From Phycisphaerae bacterium (GTDB lineage: Bacteria; Planctomycetota; Phycisphaerae; UBA1845): DNA of 62,467 bases. Below are positions 52,378-61,407 of this stretch, piece by piece (position 1 is the stretch's first letter; each line of letters starts with the position of its first letter). Under the pieces are notes generated by a model. That model searched no databases, was not told where the DNA came from, and saw only the letters and a program-made list of their open reading frames with translations. The translations under genes and the position numbers were made by a program. The stretch lies in NCBI GenBank assembly GCA_029260215.1, contig JAJDDQ010000015.1:1-62467 (forward strand), written 5' to 3'.

Positions 52378-52959
52378 ATGCATACTGACGTAAACAAGAT
52401 TCTCATCACCCGCGAAGGCCTCGCAGACCGCGTCCAGCAGCTTGGCCGCGAGATGACGACGCTGTACCTGGGCCTGGATTCACCCCTCATCATCATCACG
52501 GTGCTGAACGGATCGATGGTTTTTATGGCCGATCTCATCCGCCATATGCCGATAACCATGAATCTGGGCGTGCTCGGCGTATCGAGCTACGCCGGTGCGA
52601 CCACCCGATCGCAAGGGGCGAAAATCGTCATGCAACTCGACACCGACATTCGCGATCGCCACGTTCTCGTCATCGACGACATCCTCGACACCGGGAACAC
52701 GCTCCGCCTGATCCACGAAGACCTGGGCAAGCTGAAACCCGCATCGCTGCGGACAGCCGTGCTCCTGCGAAAGCCCGCACGCGCACCCTCAGACGTAACC
52801 GTCGAATTCATCGGCTTCGATATCGAGGACCGCTTTGTGGTAGGATACGGGCTGGACTTCGACGGCAGGTATCGCAACCTGCCCTACATCGGCGTGCTGA
52901 AGCCGGATTGCTACCAGGCGTCAGCAGCAGGCACCGAACCGGCCGGCCGCACAATGTGA
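52378..52959 (+). CDS. hpt: Hypoxanthine phosphoribosyltransferase
   Basis: A 193-aa purine-salvage enzyme making IMP (and perhaps GMP) from hypoxanthine or guanine plus PRPP. The PRPP-binding motif is VLVIDDILDTGNTL. IIITVLNGSMVFMADLIR near the N-terminus and DRFVVGYGLDFDGRYRNLPYIG near the end are family-specific. Residues 180-193 form a short extra tail. It follows nadA by 31 bases and precedes a PH-domain gene by 7, so the three may be co-transcribed. Confidence 0.93.
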   Translation: MHTDVNKILITREGLADRVQQLGREMTTLYLGLDSPLIIITVLNGSMVFMADLIRHMPITMNLGVLGVSSYAGATTRSQGAKIVMQLDTDIRDRHVLVIDDILDTGNTLRLIHEDLGKLKPASLRTAVLLRKPARAPSDVTVEFIGFDIEDRFVVGYGLDFDGRYRNLPYIGVLKPDCYQASAAGTEPAGRTM

Positions 52960-52966
52960 GCCGAGT

Positions 52967-53602
52967 ATGACCATACTCACACCGCAAAACCCAGTGCGTC
53001 AAGCTTCGACCGTCGAACAGCGCGTGCCCGTCCTCCGAAAATCCGCAGCCGCCCGATCCTCCGACCAGGCGGTGGCCGACCCCGACGTGGTCGATACCCT
53101 CCTCCTGCCGGCCAACCTGATAGGCGGCGATGAATCAATCATCTTCGTCGTCAAACCGGCACTGTGGTTCGTCCTCTTCGATTGCACGAATTGGGCCATC
53201 GCCGCGCTTTGTCTGATCGGCTGCGCTTCGTGGTTCGCCGACCTGCTGCACATGGCTGAGTCGCGCTTCATGACCGTCGTGCTGACTCTTTTCGCGGTAC
53301 GCGTCGGATTGGCCCTGCTGCGGTGGGTGTCCCGGTTCTACGTGCTGACCAACCGTCGCATCATGCGCATTCGCGGCGTTATCAAGCCCGACGTGTTCGA
53401 GTGCTCCCTGGTCAACATTCGCAACACGTCCGTCACCACAAGCTTCCCCGAAGCCCTGACGAAACTCGGCACGATCAACTTCATCTCAACCGAATCCCAA
53501 TATCCCGACGGCTGCTGGAAAAACCTCAACAACCCGCATCAGGTCCACGAAGAAATCCGCCGAGCCATCCGCCGATCCCTGGACTGCCAACCGCATCTTT
53601 GA
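52967..53602 (+). CDS. Bacterial PH-domain (YdbS-like) membrane protein
   Basis: A 211-aa protein. A polar N-terminus leads to two hydrophobic helices (WAIAALCLIGCASWF and FMTVVLTLFAVRVGLALL), then a bPH2 domain with FYVLTNRRIMRIRGVI and the closing strands VNIRNTSVTTSF and LGTINFIST. Such proteins sit in the membrane with unknown roles. The gene starts 7 bases after hpt. Confidence 0.75.
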   Translation: MTILTPQNPVRQASTVEQRVPVLRKSAAARSSDQAVADPDVVDTLLLPANLIGGDESIIFVVKPALWFVLFDCTNWAIAALCLIGCASWFADLLHMAESRFMTVVLTLFAVRVGLALLRWVSRFYVLTNRRIMRIRGVIKPDVFECSLVNIRNTSVTTSFPEALTKLGTINFISTESQYPDGCWKNLNNPHQVHEEIRRAIRRSLDCQPHL

Positions 53603-53778
53603 ACCAACGCAGGAACCCATCCGCACCCAATGTCGCTTCGCAAAAACACGACGCGGACTGAGATGGTTTTGTGCGGGCGCAACCCGTTCCGAAAAAACGT
53701 GTCGCTCCGTCAGCCCGTGTTGTACGATAACGCGACGACCCCTGGCTGCACGATACGCCCGCAACAACAGGCTCGACC

Positions 53779-54585
53779 GTGAAAAATTTGCTTCAAGAAG
53801 CCGACAATCTCGTTTTCATGCAGTCCCTGCCCGAGGCTTCGTGCGATCTGATCTATGTCGATCCACCGTTCTGGACCGGAAAGCAGCGAACCTCCGCCCG
53901 GTCGCCGAACGGATACGACGACCGTTGGCCTGACGATATCGCGGACTACCTCGCGTTCATGGAACCGCGGCTGAAAGAAATGCACCGATTGCTAAGCGAA
54001 CGCGGCAGCCTCTACGTACACCTCGACTGGCGGGCCGTCCATTACGTTAAAGTCCTGCTGGACCGCATTTTCGGGCGTGAGAATTTCCTGAACGAAATCA
54101 TATGGGCCTACCGCACCGGCGGAGTCGGCAAACGCTGGTTCAGCCGGAAACACGACACGATCCTCCTCTACGCCCGTCACGCGGGTCGACATATTTTCAA
54201 CGCACAGCGCGAAGGTGAATTCCGCACCGACGGCCTGAAGCAAGACGAGAACGGCAGGCTCTACAAAAGCACGAAAAAGGGTCGCCTCTACTTCCATGCT
54301 GACGGGCCGACCATGACCGACGTCTGGGACATCCCGTTCCTCTCGACTGTCTCGCTCGAACGCACCGGCTATCCGTCGCAAAAACCGCTGGCCTTGCTGG
54401 AGCGCATCATCCGCGCAAGCTCGAATCCCGGCGATGTCGTGGCGGACTTCTTTTGCGGAAGCGGCACAACGCTCGTCGCCGCCGCCAAGCTGAACCGGCG
54501 ATGGATCGGCTGTGATCGCGGCGAAGAAGCGTGCGACATAGCAAGAAAGCGTCTCGCAGAACTCCAAACCAAGGCCAACGCATAG
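53779..54585 (+). CDS. Orphan DNA adenine methyltransferase (beta class)
   Basis: A 268-aa site-specific DNA methyltransferase. Catalytic motif DPPF stands early (residues 32-35, in LIYVDPPFWTG) and the SAM-binding FCGSGTT late (about 227-233), which is the beta-class order. YPSQKPLALLERIIRASS is also typical. No restriction gene or specificity subunit is near, so it is likely a solitary methylase, perhaps regulatory or a relic. GTG at 53779 has ACAGG about 7 bases upstream. A dispersed hairpin repeat lies just after its stop. Confidence 0.88.
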   Translation: MKNLLQEADNLVFMQSLPEASCDLIYVDPPFWTGKQRTSARSPNGYDDRWPDDIADYLAFMEPRLKEMHRLLSERGSLYVHLDWRAVHYVKVLLDRIFGRENFLNEIIWAYRTGGVGKRWFSRKHDTILLYARHAGRHIFNAQREGEFRTDGLKQDENGRLYKSTKKGRLYFHADGPTMTDVWDIPFLSTVSLERTGYPSQKPLALLERIIRASSNPGDVVADFFCGSGTTLVAAAKLNRRWIGCDRGEEACDIARKRLAELQTKANA

Positions 54586-54620
54586 TTTACGCGCGTAATG
54601 TCGATCAAGGCACAACGAGC

Positions 54621-54638
54621 CGCGAACTTCAGTTCGCG
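54621..54638. repeat. Dispersed hairpin repeat, copy B
   Basis: CGCGAACT-TC-AGTTCGCG after AACGAGC. Compared with copy A both arms changed together (G-C to A-T), showing selection on the hairpin or shared descent with compensation. Confidence 0.55.
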
Positions 54639-54860
54639 CGGACTCCGATCACAGTCCGCCACGCCCGGATTGAAAATGCGCCAGCGTCACGGTTTTCCCT
54701 ACCCGCCCGATAAAGTACAATCCCGCGACACGCGGGGGGCGATTCCGATTAACGAAATGTCGATTCACCGAGGATTGGCCGATAGCTAAACCCGTGTTCA
54801 GCGATGCTGGCGGATACGCACGCCACCGGCATGAATTGCAGGAACTCAGCGAGCGAACGT

Positions 54861-55832
54861 ATGGCACATGTATTGGTAACGGGCGGAGCCGGCTTCATCG
54901 GATCGCACCTGGTCGAACGACTCCTGGCCGATGGAAACCGCGTCTCAATCATCGACAATTTCGATGAATTCTACGACCCAGCCGCCAAACGACGCAACAT
55001 CGAAGCGTCCCTCAGCCACGCCGAGTGCCGTTTGTACGAGGGTGACATTCGTGAAATATCGACGCTGGATTCCGCCTGGAGTCGCGAGCCGATCGACATC
55101 GTCGTCCATTTGGCCGCACGCGCCGGCGTGCGACCTTCGATTCAAAACCCGACCCTCTACGCCGACGTCAACGTGGTCGGAACGGTCAAGCTCCTCGACG
55201 CCGCCCGCAAGCGAGGCTGCAAGAAGTTCGTCTTCGCCAGCAGCTCAAGCGTCTACGGCAACAACGAGAAAACGCCGTTCCACGAAGACGACCGCGTGGA
55301 CCACCCCATCTCACCCTACGCCGCCACGAAAAAAGCCGGCGAAGAAATCTGCTACACCTACCACCACCTTTACGACCTGCCCATGACCTGTTTGCGATTC
55401 TTCACCGTCTACGGCCCCCGCTGCCGGCCTGACCTCGCGGTGTCGAAATTCACACGCCTCATCGACGAAGATCAGCCCATCCCGATGTTCGGCGACGGCA
55501 CCATGCGGCGGGATTTCACCTACATCGACGACATCATCGGCGGCATCGTGAATGCCATCGACAACTGCGGCGACTTCCGCGTCTACAACCTCGGCGAATC
55601 GCAACCCATCGTCTTGCGTGACATGATCGCCACCATCGCGTCGGCCCTCGGCAAGGAAGCCACCATCGATCCGCAACCCGAACAGCCCGGCGATGTAAAG
55701 GTCACCTACGCCGACATCAGCCGTGCCAAAGACGAGCTTGGCTACAATCCCAAGACCGAGTTCGCCGAAGGCATCCGCCGATACGTCGCGTGGTATCAGG
55801 AAACATTGGCAACCCCCTCAAATGCTGGCTGA
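54861..55832 (+). CDS. NAD-dependent sugar epimerase/dehydratase
   Basis: A 323-aa extended short-chain dehydrogenase. The Rossmann motif TGGAGFIGSHL is at the start, the catalytic Ser/Thr in ASSSSVYGNN and the Y-x3-K in SPYAATKKAGE. It then has LRFFTVYGPRCRPDLAV and a DFTYIDDIIGGI segment, features closest to UDP-glucuronate or UDP-glucose 4-epimerases. It should act on nucleotide sugars for surface polysaccharides. ATG 54861 puts the Rossmann motif at residues 6-16; an upstream frame from 54804 adds unrelated residues. Confidence 0.9.
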   Translation: MAHVLVTGGAGFIGSHLVERLLADGNRVSIIDNFDEFYDPAAKRRNIEASLSHAECRLYEGDIREISTLDSAWSREPIDIVVHLAARAGVRPSIQNPTLYADVNVVGTVKLLDAARKRGCKKFVFASSSSVYGNNEKTPFHEDDRVDHPISPYAATKKAGEEICYTYHHLYDLPMTCLRFFTVYGPRCRPDLAVSKFTRLIDEDQPIPMFGDGTMRRDFTYIDDIIGGIVNAIDNCGDFRVYNLGESQPIVLRDMIATIASALGKEATIDPQPEQPGDVKVTYADISRAKDELGYNPKTEFAEGIRRYVAWYQETLATPSNAG

Positions 55833-55872
55833 TCCGGTGCGCAACCGAGCCATTCACGCTCCGCGCACGACA

Positions 55873-55889
55873 GGCGGGTAAATCCCGCC
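55873..55889. terminator. Hairpin after the epimerase gene
   Basis: GGCGGG-TAAAT-CCCGCC, 41 bases past the epimerase stop. No T-run follows, so its role as terminator is only possible. Confidence 0.35.
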
Positions 55890-55959
55890 GTTCGGCTTCG
55901 CCCTCCGAATCAAACCGGTTGGCAAGCCCCGCCCGTTTCGGTATCGTCAGCGCAGCACC

Positions 55960-56169
55960 GTGAACGAACCTCCAGACATGTCAAAGCAGCCCAGGCGATC
56001 AGTGTGGAACGCATTATTCGCCGCGTTGCTAATTCCCATCGCATACGCGATGTACACCGGCCGATTCGGCATGGCTTTGATCTGCGTCGTCGCGCTGGTA
56101 GCCGTCAGATTCCTCGGACTGCGAACGCTGCGGGATGACTCCGAAGATGGGCATGAAGAAGAAAGCTGA
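55960..56169 (+). CDS. Small membrane protein (63-69 aa)
   Basis: A short protein with two hydrophobic stretches (WNALFAALLIPIAYAMY and MALICVVALVAVRFLGL) forming a helical hairpin in the membrane, and an acidic tail DDSEDGHEEES. Either GTG 55960 or ATG 55978 may be the start. It overlaps the next gene by 23 to 35 bases, so they probably form an operon. Function unknown. Confidence 0.5.
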   Translation: MNEPPDMSKQPRRSVWNALFAALLIPIAYAMYTGRFGMALICVVALVAVRFLGLRTLRDDSEDGHEEES

Positions 56170-56713
56170 CCAAGGCTCGCGACGCAATGCACCGCAAGCG
56201 ATGCGCGCCTCGCACGGGGAGATCATCTTCGACGACAACGTCCAACCGCCCATGCGGGAAACCGTCCGCGAGATGTGGGCCAATCGGCTACTTGGCTTCC
56301 GCGCTCGCGACCTCTCTGCCTACCTTCGCGACAACACGGAAAGCACGCTTTACATCGTCAACAACCGCACCTGGAGCTTCGCCGCCTTTCGCAGATTCAA
56401 CCGCGTGTTGTTCTTCGTTCGTCGAATCACCGGATGGGTCGGCCTTGGTGTGGACGCGGAGGCACTCGACATCCGTGTCTCTCGCGAAAGCGATTGCTAC
56501 GTCGCGCGCGGATGGCTGGTACTGTCGATTCGCGGAATCGTCTTTCGGCAGAGTCGCCTCATCATGCCCGCGACCGAGCACAACGGACGCTGCGTGTGGC
56601 TGGAAGCCAACGACACCGCCCTGCCGCGCAGACAATGGCGTTACGTCGCAATCAGGAATGATGCGGGTTTCGCGCGCGCAGCGCACAACGCACAGCAAGA
56701 ACAGAAAAAATAG
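56135..56713 (+). CDS. Hypothetical protein (188-192 aa)
   Basis: A basic protein of unknown function. The middle region is mixed (REMWANRLLGFRARDL, TLYIVNNRTWSFAAF, VLFFVRRITGWVGLGVDAEAL) and the end Arg/Gln-rich. No catalytic motif or signal peptide is visible. Starts at 56135 or ATG 56147 are possible. It is tied to the upstream membrane protein by overlap and followed by hairpins. Confidence 0.45.
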   Translation: MTPKMGMKKKADQGSRRNAPQAMRASHGEIIFDDNVQPPMRETVREMWANRLLGFRARDLSAYLRDNTESTLYIVNNRTWSFAAFRRFNRVLFFVRRITGWVGLGVDAEALDIRVSRESDCYVARGWLVLSIRGIVFRQSRLIMPATEHNGRCVWLEANDTALPRRQWRYVAIRNDAGFARAAHNAQQEQKK

Positions 56714-56777
56714 GCAGGTTCGGCCCGGCCGGGCTTGGCGGGCAAAGCCCGCAAGTTAAGGCCAACGTGGTCGGTGC

Positions 56778-56801
56778 GACGCGGCAAGGCGTCTTATTTT
56801 T
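56778..56801 (+). terminator. Rho-independent terminator-like hairpin
   Basis: GACGC-GGCAAG-GCGTC followed by TTATTTTTG, 65 bases after the hypothetical gene. A second hairpin (GCGGGC-AAA-GCCCGC at 56738-56752) precedes it. Confidence 0.55.
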
Positions 56802-57135
56802 GTGACGGCGCTTGGGCGGAATCGTATACGTCTTCCACGGGGCGCCGACTAATTGGTTTACGTCCAAAGCCGCTTCGTATCACCATGCCGACGATGCCTT
56901 CATTGAATGCTTCGCCAGCCGAGCGGTGACCTGCCATCTGGCGCCCTGCGATACGCACGCAACGGTCGGGCGCTTCCGCTCTGGAGCCCGATGCGTACGA
57001 CGGCACCAGCCTTTCAATCAAACGGTGCCACATGCTCACCCACTACTATACCTCACGCGAAACCGATTCGCAAAGAAATTCGCTCCTTATCGACCCGCAC
57101 ATCGACCGCAAACCAAACCCGTCTCAAAAGCGATA
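56802..57135. other. Intergenic region, no gene recognised
   Basis: Plus-strand frames across 56812-57183 translate to a His/Arg/Thr/Pro mixture with no ribosome site, and none is credible as a gene. The stretch separates two converging transcription units. Confidence 0.5.
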
Positions 57136-57170
57136 GAAAAAGGGGCCGCCCCCAAAGCAGGGACGGCCCC
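57136..57170 (-). terminator. Terminator of the giant repeat-protein gene
   Basis: On the minus strand GGGGCCG and CGGCCCC form a stem (with further inner pairing) followed by TTTTTC, 36 bases after the stop of the 1351-aa protein. Confidence 0.75.
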
Positions 57171-57205
57171 AATCATGATTTAGAAACGTACGACCAGTCG
57201 GCCGA

Positions 57206-60200
57206 CTACGCCATCGCGCGACGACGCGCGAAGACGATCGTACCGGCGATCATCAACAACATCAGCGTCACAACCATGCCCCACTCCGACATCGTCGGAA
57301 TCGGGGTGGCCGGGCAACCGTCGATGTTGACACAATCCGCGTCAACACAGTCAACCATGCCGTCGCAATCGTTGTCGATACCGTCGTTGCACGTCGCTTC
57401 CGTGCCGCCTTGGCAATCGGTGTCGGCACAGTCGATGTCGCCATCGCAGTCATTGTCGATGCCGTCACCGCAGACGCCTTCCGTCCCCGGAGCCACGCCG
57501 CAGTCAGCCGGGCAATTACACTGGTCCTCAGCGCCGAGGCACATGCCGTCACCACAGACTTGGCAATTGTCGCACAGGACGTTCAGGTTATCGAAGCCAC
57601 CAATTCCGCCAGCGTCGCTGAACGCGCCGACACGAATCTTGTAGCAAGTACCCTGAATAACTTGAACAGACAACGACGCTTCAAGCGTACCCGGACAGGC
57701 AAATCCGGTGTCCGCCTCAGCCGTGTTGCCGTGATCGTCGTTGCACTCGAGCGGATCGACCAATGGCGGACAGTCCGCACAGCCTTCGTACACGGCGATG
57801 CGTGTATCAATGCTGCCGGAACCACAGGTATCAATGAACAAAGAGCCTGTCGCGGTCGCCGTGTAGTTGTACCAAATGTCCTGATGGACATCGTCGTCAC
57901 CGAACTGGAAGTTGCACGACGGGTGAACGAGAACCGGAGCGGTGTCCGTAGCCAACTCGAGATTGAACACGGTCGTTCCGTCAACAATCGCAATGCGATC
58001 GATACACGCGTCATTGGTCGGCGCGGCACAAAGCACCTCACCGGCACAGTCCGTATCGGCACAGTCAACGAACGTATCGCAGTCGTTGTCTTCGCCGTCG
58101 AAGCAATCTGCGGTTTCGTCAGCCACAAGCGGGCACTCGGTATCGGCACAGTCGATGTCACCATCGCAGTCGTTGTCGATACCGTCGGTGCAGCTCGTTT
58201 CCGTACCAACCTGACAATCGGTGTCGGCACAGTCGATCATGCCGTCGCAGTCGTTGTCCAAGCCGTCACCGCAATCAGACTCCGTCCCGACCATGCAATC
58301 CGGATCGAGGCAGTCGATCAGCGTATCGCAATCGCCATCCAGGCCGTCATCGCAGATGGTCTCCGTCAACGGAGGCGCACCGCAGTCAGCCGGGCAATTA
58401 CAAACATCCTCAAGAGCCATGTCGCAAATCGCGTCACCGCACTCAACACAACTGATCGAAAGCGTACCAGTCTGGTCGCCACCGAGGAAGCCGCCGATGC
58501 GGAACAGATACGAAGTGCCTGATGCCACGGGCACCGAAACCTCCGCACCAAGACCGGAAGACATACCGCACGCGTCATCTTCGCAGCCGAGCTGCGTCGT
58601 CGGCGGACACGTAGCTTCACCGAACACCTCAAGAATCACATCCGGCGTCGTCACGTCAGCACATCCGGCACCGATGATCGCTGTACCCGAACAGGTCGCC
58701 GTGTACACGTACCAGATGTCATCATCCAAGCCGGTGTCGCAAAGATCAGGCGAGGGTGCCGAACCGTCCAACGTCGCACCGGTCGTATCAAACGCAGTGT
58801 CGCCGTCGGTGACCGCTACCGCAGCCGTGCAGCAATCGTTGGCTGGAACGCTCAGGCAGGCAGCGTCCGCAGCACAATCACTGTCGCAACAATCGACATC
58901 GCCGTCGCAATCTTCATCGTTGCCGCCGGTGCAGACTTCGACACCACCGAGGCAATCCGCGTCGGCACAATCGGCGTTTCCGTCACAGTCATTGTCGACG
59001 CCGTCAAAGCAATCAACTTCCATACCACCCTGGCAATCAGTGTCGGCACAGTCGATGAAGGTATCACAGTCGTTGTCGATACCGTCGAAACAGTCCGTCT
59101 CAGCCAGCGGCGGCGCGCCGCAGTCAGCCGCGCAATTGCACTGGTCTTCCGGCGCGATACAGAATCCGTCGCCACAACTGCCGGCCTCACCGACGTACAG
59201 GTCGTCGATGGCCACATCGCCCGTGAAGTCCGTCCCGTTCAACGTGCGAACGCGAACGCGAACATTGGCAGTTGACGGCAACGCGACCTCCACCGGAGTC
59301 CAGACGTCACCCTGATCACCCGAGATGGTGAACAGGTTCGTGAACGCCCCACAATCATCCGTGCTGATATCGATCAACAGGTCGCCCTGCCCCGCGCCCA
59401 GCATGTGATAGAACATGCGGAAAGCCGGGCTGGTCAGCGAAGTCGTGTCGTAGCACTGGCTCAACAGACGCGCCTCGTCACCGTCGTCACAGGGGGAAGT
59501 CGCCTCAAGATACGCGTAGTTACCCAGAGCTGTCCCGAGCGTGTTATCAACCGCCGGACCGGTTCCGCCCGAACCCGTGCCGCCCGCGTCAACAGTCCAG
59601 TCCGAGCTGTCTACGTTGACTTCATTCCTCCAGTCAGGACCGATCAAGCAAGCCGCTGCACAAGTCGTCGTACAAGCTGCATCGTCCTCAAAGTCTTCGG
59701 TATGCGGGAACACCGAAATCGGCGTGACGCAGGCGCATCCGCAGACCGGGTCCAAAGCGCAATCAGCATCCGCACAGTCGGTGTCGCCATCGAAATCGTT
59801 GTCAAGCCCGTCGGCGCAGTTGCCTGCTTCGGGGGCGAATGGCGTACATGAAATGTCAAGCGTACCCACCTCGTCGCCGCCGTTAAATCCACTGATACGG
59901 AGCATGTAAGTGTTACCCGACGTGACTGGGACGTTCACATCAGCCGCGAAGCCGGAGCCCGTACCACACGTGTCATCCTCGCAACCGAGGAACATTGTTG
60001 TGAGCGTCGCGCACGTGCCTTCGCCGAAGACTTCAAGCACTGTATCAGGCTCTGCAACGTCATTGCAGCCTGCCTCGACATGCGCCTGGCCGGTGCAAGA
60101 TGCCGTGTACGCGAACCAGACGTCGTCGTCCAAATTCAGGTCACACTGAACTGGTGCCGTGGCGTCGAGCGTGGAATTCGCCGTGTCAAACGGGAATGAT

Positions 60201-61261
60201 CCCTCGCCAACCGCGATCGCACCCGAACAATCATCATTCGCCGGAGCCAAGCAGGCAGCATCCGCAGCACAGTCCGCGTCGGCGCAGTCTGTGTCACCGT
60301 CGCAGTCGTTGTCGTTACCATCGCCGCAATCGGTTTCCATACCACCCTGACAATCAAGGTCAGCGCAGTCCGTGGTGCCATCGCAATCGTTGTCGAAACC
60401 GTCAAAACATGCGGTCTCACCATTTGGAAGGCCCATGCAAGCTGCATCGGCGCAGTCGGTATCACCATTGAAATCATTGTCGAAACCGTCGTCGCAAACC
60501 TCAGCGCCGGCAACGAGGCAGGCGATGTTGAGATTGTCAGCGCCGGTCCCGGTCGTGGCACTGAAATTGCCAACACGGACAATGTAGGTGTTGCCCATCG
60601 TGACAGCCGAAACGAGCATCGAAGATTCGAGAGTCGCCGGACAGGCCGGACCACTATCAGCCTCAGTCGCGTTGCCATGATCATCGTTGCACTCAATCGG
60701 TGCACCGAGCGAACCGCACAAACCGTTGTTGTAGATAGCGATACGCGTGTCGAAAGTTCCCGCTCCACATGTGTCAACAGTGAGAGCGCCTGTGCATGTC
60801 GCTACATAAGTGAACCATGCGTCCTTGTGGAAGTCATCCGGAGGCGTGCCCGCGGAAGGAAACCCACAGCTCGGCTCTGCCGGTCCGCTATTGGTGAGAC
60901 CCGTAAGATCGATCGCGTTCAAGCCGTCCACGGCCGCACCCGCGACATTGCACTCGTCAGCACCTGGGCCTTCCGCTGGCTGCTGCGAATCACCAATCAC
61001 AAAAGTCACACTGTGCAGCATCTTGACGGCAGAATCCAAACCCGCAGGATCCTTCGCGCCCATCAAGCCGACAATCTGCTTGATTTGGTCAGCCGTAACC
61101 TGCTCCGACAGGCCGTACTTCTCAATCATCGCATGAAACTGATCGACGTCGCGCGCGTAAATCGCCTTCTCGATCGCGTTTTCCTGAGCTGTCGCGACCG
61201 CCGTCAGCGACAACATGGCTGCCATACAACAGCAGCCGATTGCAATTCTTCCTCGCTTCAT
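57206..61261 (-). CDS. Giant secreted Cys/Asp-repeat protein with IPTL-CTERM-like tail
   Basis: A 1351-aa secreted protein. A signal peptide (MKRGRIAIGCCCMAAMLSL to AVATAQ) opens it, then a helical stretch. The rest alternates about 13 copies of a calcium-binding-like unit, consensus C-x-DG-x-DNDCDG-x2-DC-x-D-x-DC, with roughly five beta-rich units of the kind D-x-W-F-x-Y-x-A-T-C-T-G ... DTRIAVY...CNDDHGN. It ends IPTMSEWGM, a hydrophobic helix and RRRA, the IPTL-CTERM-like sorting signal thought to be processed by a rhombosortase/exosortase-like enzyme. It likely is an adhesive or structural surface protein. ATG 61261 has AGGAGG 9 bases upstream. Confidence 0.88.
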   Translation of the reverse strand: MKRGRIAIGCCCMAAMLSLTAVATAQENAIEKAIYARDVDQFHAMIEKYGLSEQVTADQIKQIVGLMGAKDPAGLDSAVKMLHSVTFVIGDSQQPAEGPGADECNVAGAAVDGLNAIDLTGLTNSGPAEPSCGFPSAGTPPDDFHKDAWFTYVATCTGALTVDTCGAGTFDTRIAIYNNGLCGSLGAPIECNDDHGNATEADSGPACPATLESSMLVSAVTMGNTYIVRVGNFSATTGTGADNLNIACLVAGAEVCDDGFDNDFNGDTDCADAACMGLPNGETACFDGFDNDCDGTTDCADLDCQGGMETDCGDGNDNDCDGDTDCADADCAADAACLAPANDDCSGAIAVGEGSFPFDTANSTLDATAPVQCDLNLDDDVWFAYTASCTGQAHVEAGCNDVAEPDTVLEVFGEGTCATLTTMFLGCEDDTCGTGSGFAADVNVPVTSGNTYMLRISGFNGGDEVGTLDISCTPFAPEAGNCADGLDNDFDGDTDCADADCALDPVCGCACVTPISVFPHTEDFEDDAACTTTCAAACLIGPDWRNEVNVDSSDWTVDAGGTGSGGTGPAVDNTLGTALGNYAYLEATSPCDDGDEARLLSQCYDTTSLTSPAFRMFYHMLGAGQGDLLIDISTDDCGAFTNLFTISGDQGDVWTPVEVALPSTANVRVRVRTLNGTDFTGDVAIDDLYVGEAGSCGDGFCIAPEDQCNCAADCGAPPLAETDCFDGIDNDCDTFIDCADTDCQGGMEVDCFDGVDNDCDGNADCADADCLGGVEVCTGGNDEDCDGDVDCCDSDCAADAACLSVPANDCCTAAVAVTDGDTAFDTTGATLDGSAPSPDLCDTGLDDDIWYVYTATCSGTAIIGAGCADVTTPDVILEVFGEATCPPTTQLGCEDDACGMSSGLGAEVSVPVASGTSYLFRIGGFLGGDQTGTLSISCVECGDAICDMALEDVCNCPADCGAPPLTETICDDGLDGDCDTLIDCLDPDCMVGTESDCGDGLDNDCDGMIDCADTDCQVGTETSCTDGIDNDCDGDIDCADTECPLVADETADCFDGEDNDCDTFVDCADTDCAGEVLCAAPTNDACIDRIAIVDGTTVFNLELATDTAPVLVHPSCNFQFGDDDVHQDIWYNYTATATGSLFIDTCGSGSIDTRIAVYEGCADCPPLVDPLECNDDHGNTAEADTGFACPGTLEASLSVQVIQGTCYKIRVGAFSDAGGIGGFDNLNVLCDNCQVCGDGMCLGAEDQCNCPADCGVAPGTEGVCGDGIDNDCDGDIDCADTDCQGGTEATCNDGIDNDCDGMVDCVDADCVNIDGCPATPIPTMSEWGMVVTLMLLMIAGTIVFARRRAMA

Positions 61262-61386
61262 CAAACCGATCCTCCTGAACGTGTGATAAACCCACCGCAC
61301 GCGAAACCCGCGCACGGCTCACTTCCAAAAAAAACTTTCAATCTCAGAAAATCCGCAGCCACGCTCGGCCACGGTGATTGGACGAC

Positions 61387-61405
61387 AAAAAACGGGCAAA
61401 GCCCG
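61387..61405 (-). terminator. Rho-independent terminator of the Lnt-like gene
   Basis: On the minus strand CGGGC-TTT-GCCCG is followed by TTTTTT, 2 bases after the TAG stop. A short but canonical terminator. Confidence 0.75.
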
Positions 61406-61407
61406 AA

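Noticed and set aside
56812-57183. 123-codon plus-strand frame before the giant gene's terminator
   Set aside because: It lacks a start signal and crosses the strong minus-strand terminator; the translation looks random.
57410-59315. Long plus-strand frames (370 and 364 codons) across the repeat protein
   Set aside because: They mirror the repeated Asp/Cys codons of the minus-strand gene, giving Ser/Gln/Val-rich repeats. The minus strand has a signal peptide, ribosome site, sorting tail and terminator.
57206-61261. Periodic repeats that could suggest a CRISPR array
   Set aside because: Repeat units differ in sequence and spacing, keep a reading frame, and encode the C-x-DG-x-DNDCDG protein motif. 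No cas genes are present.
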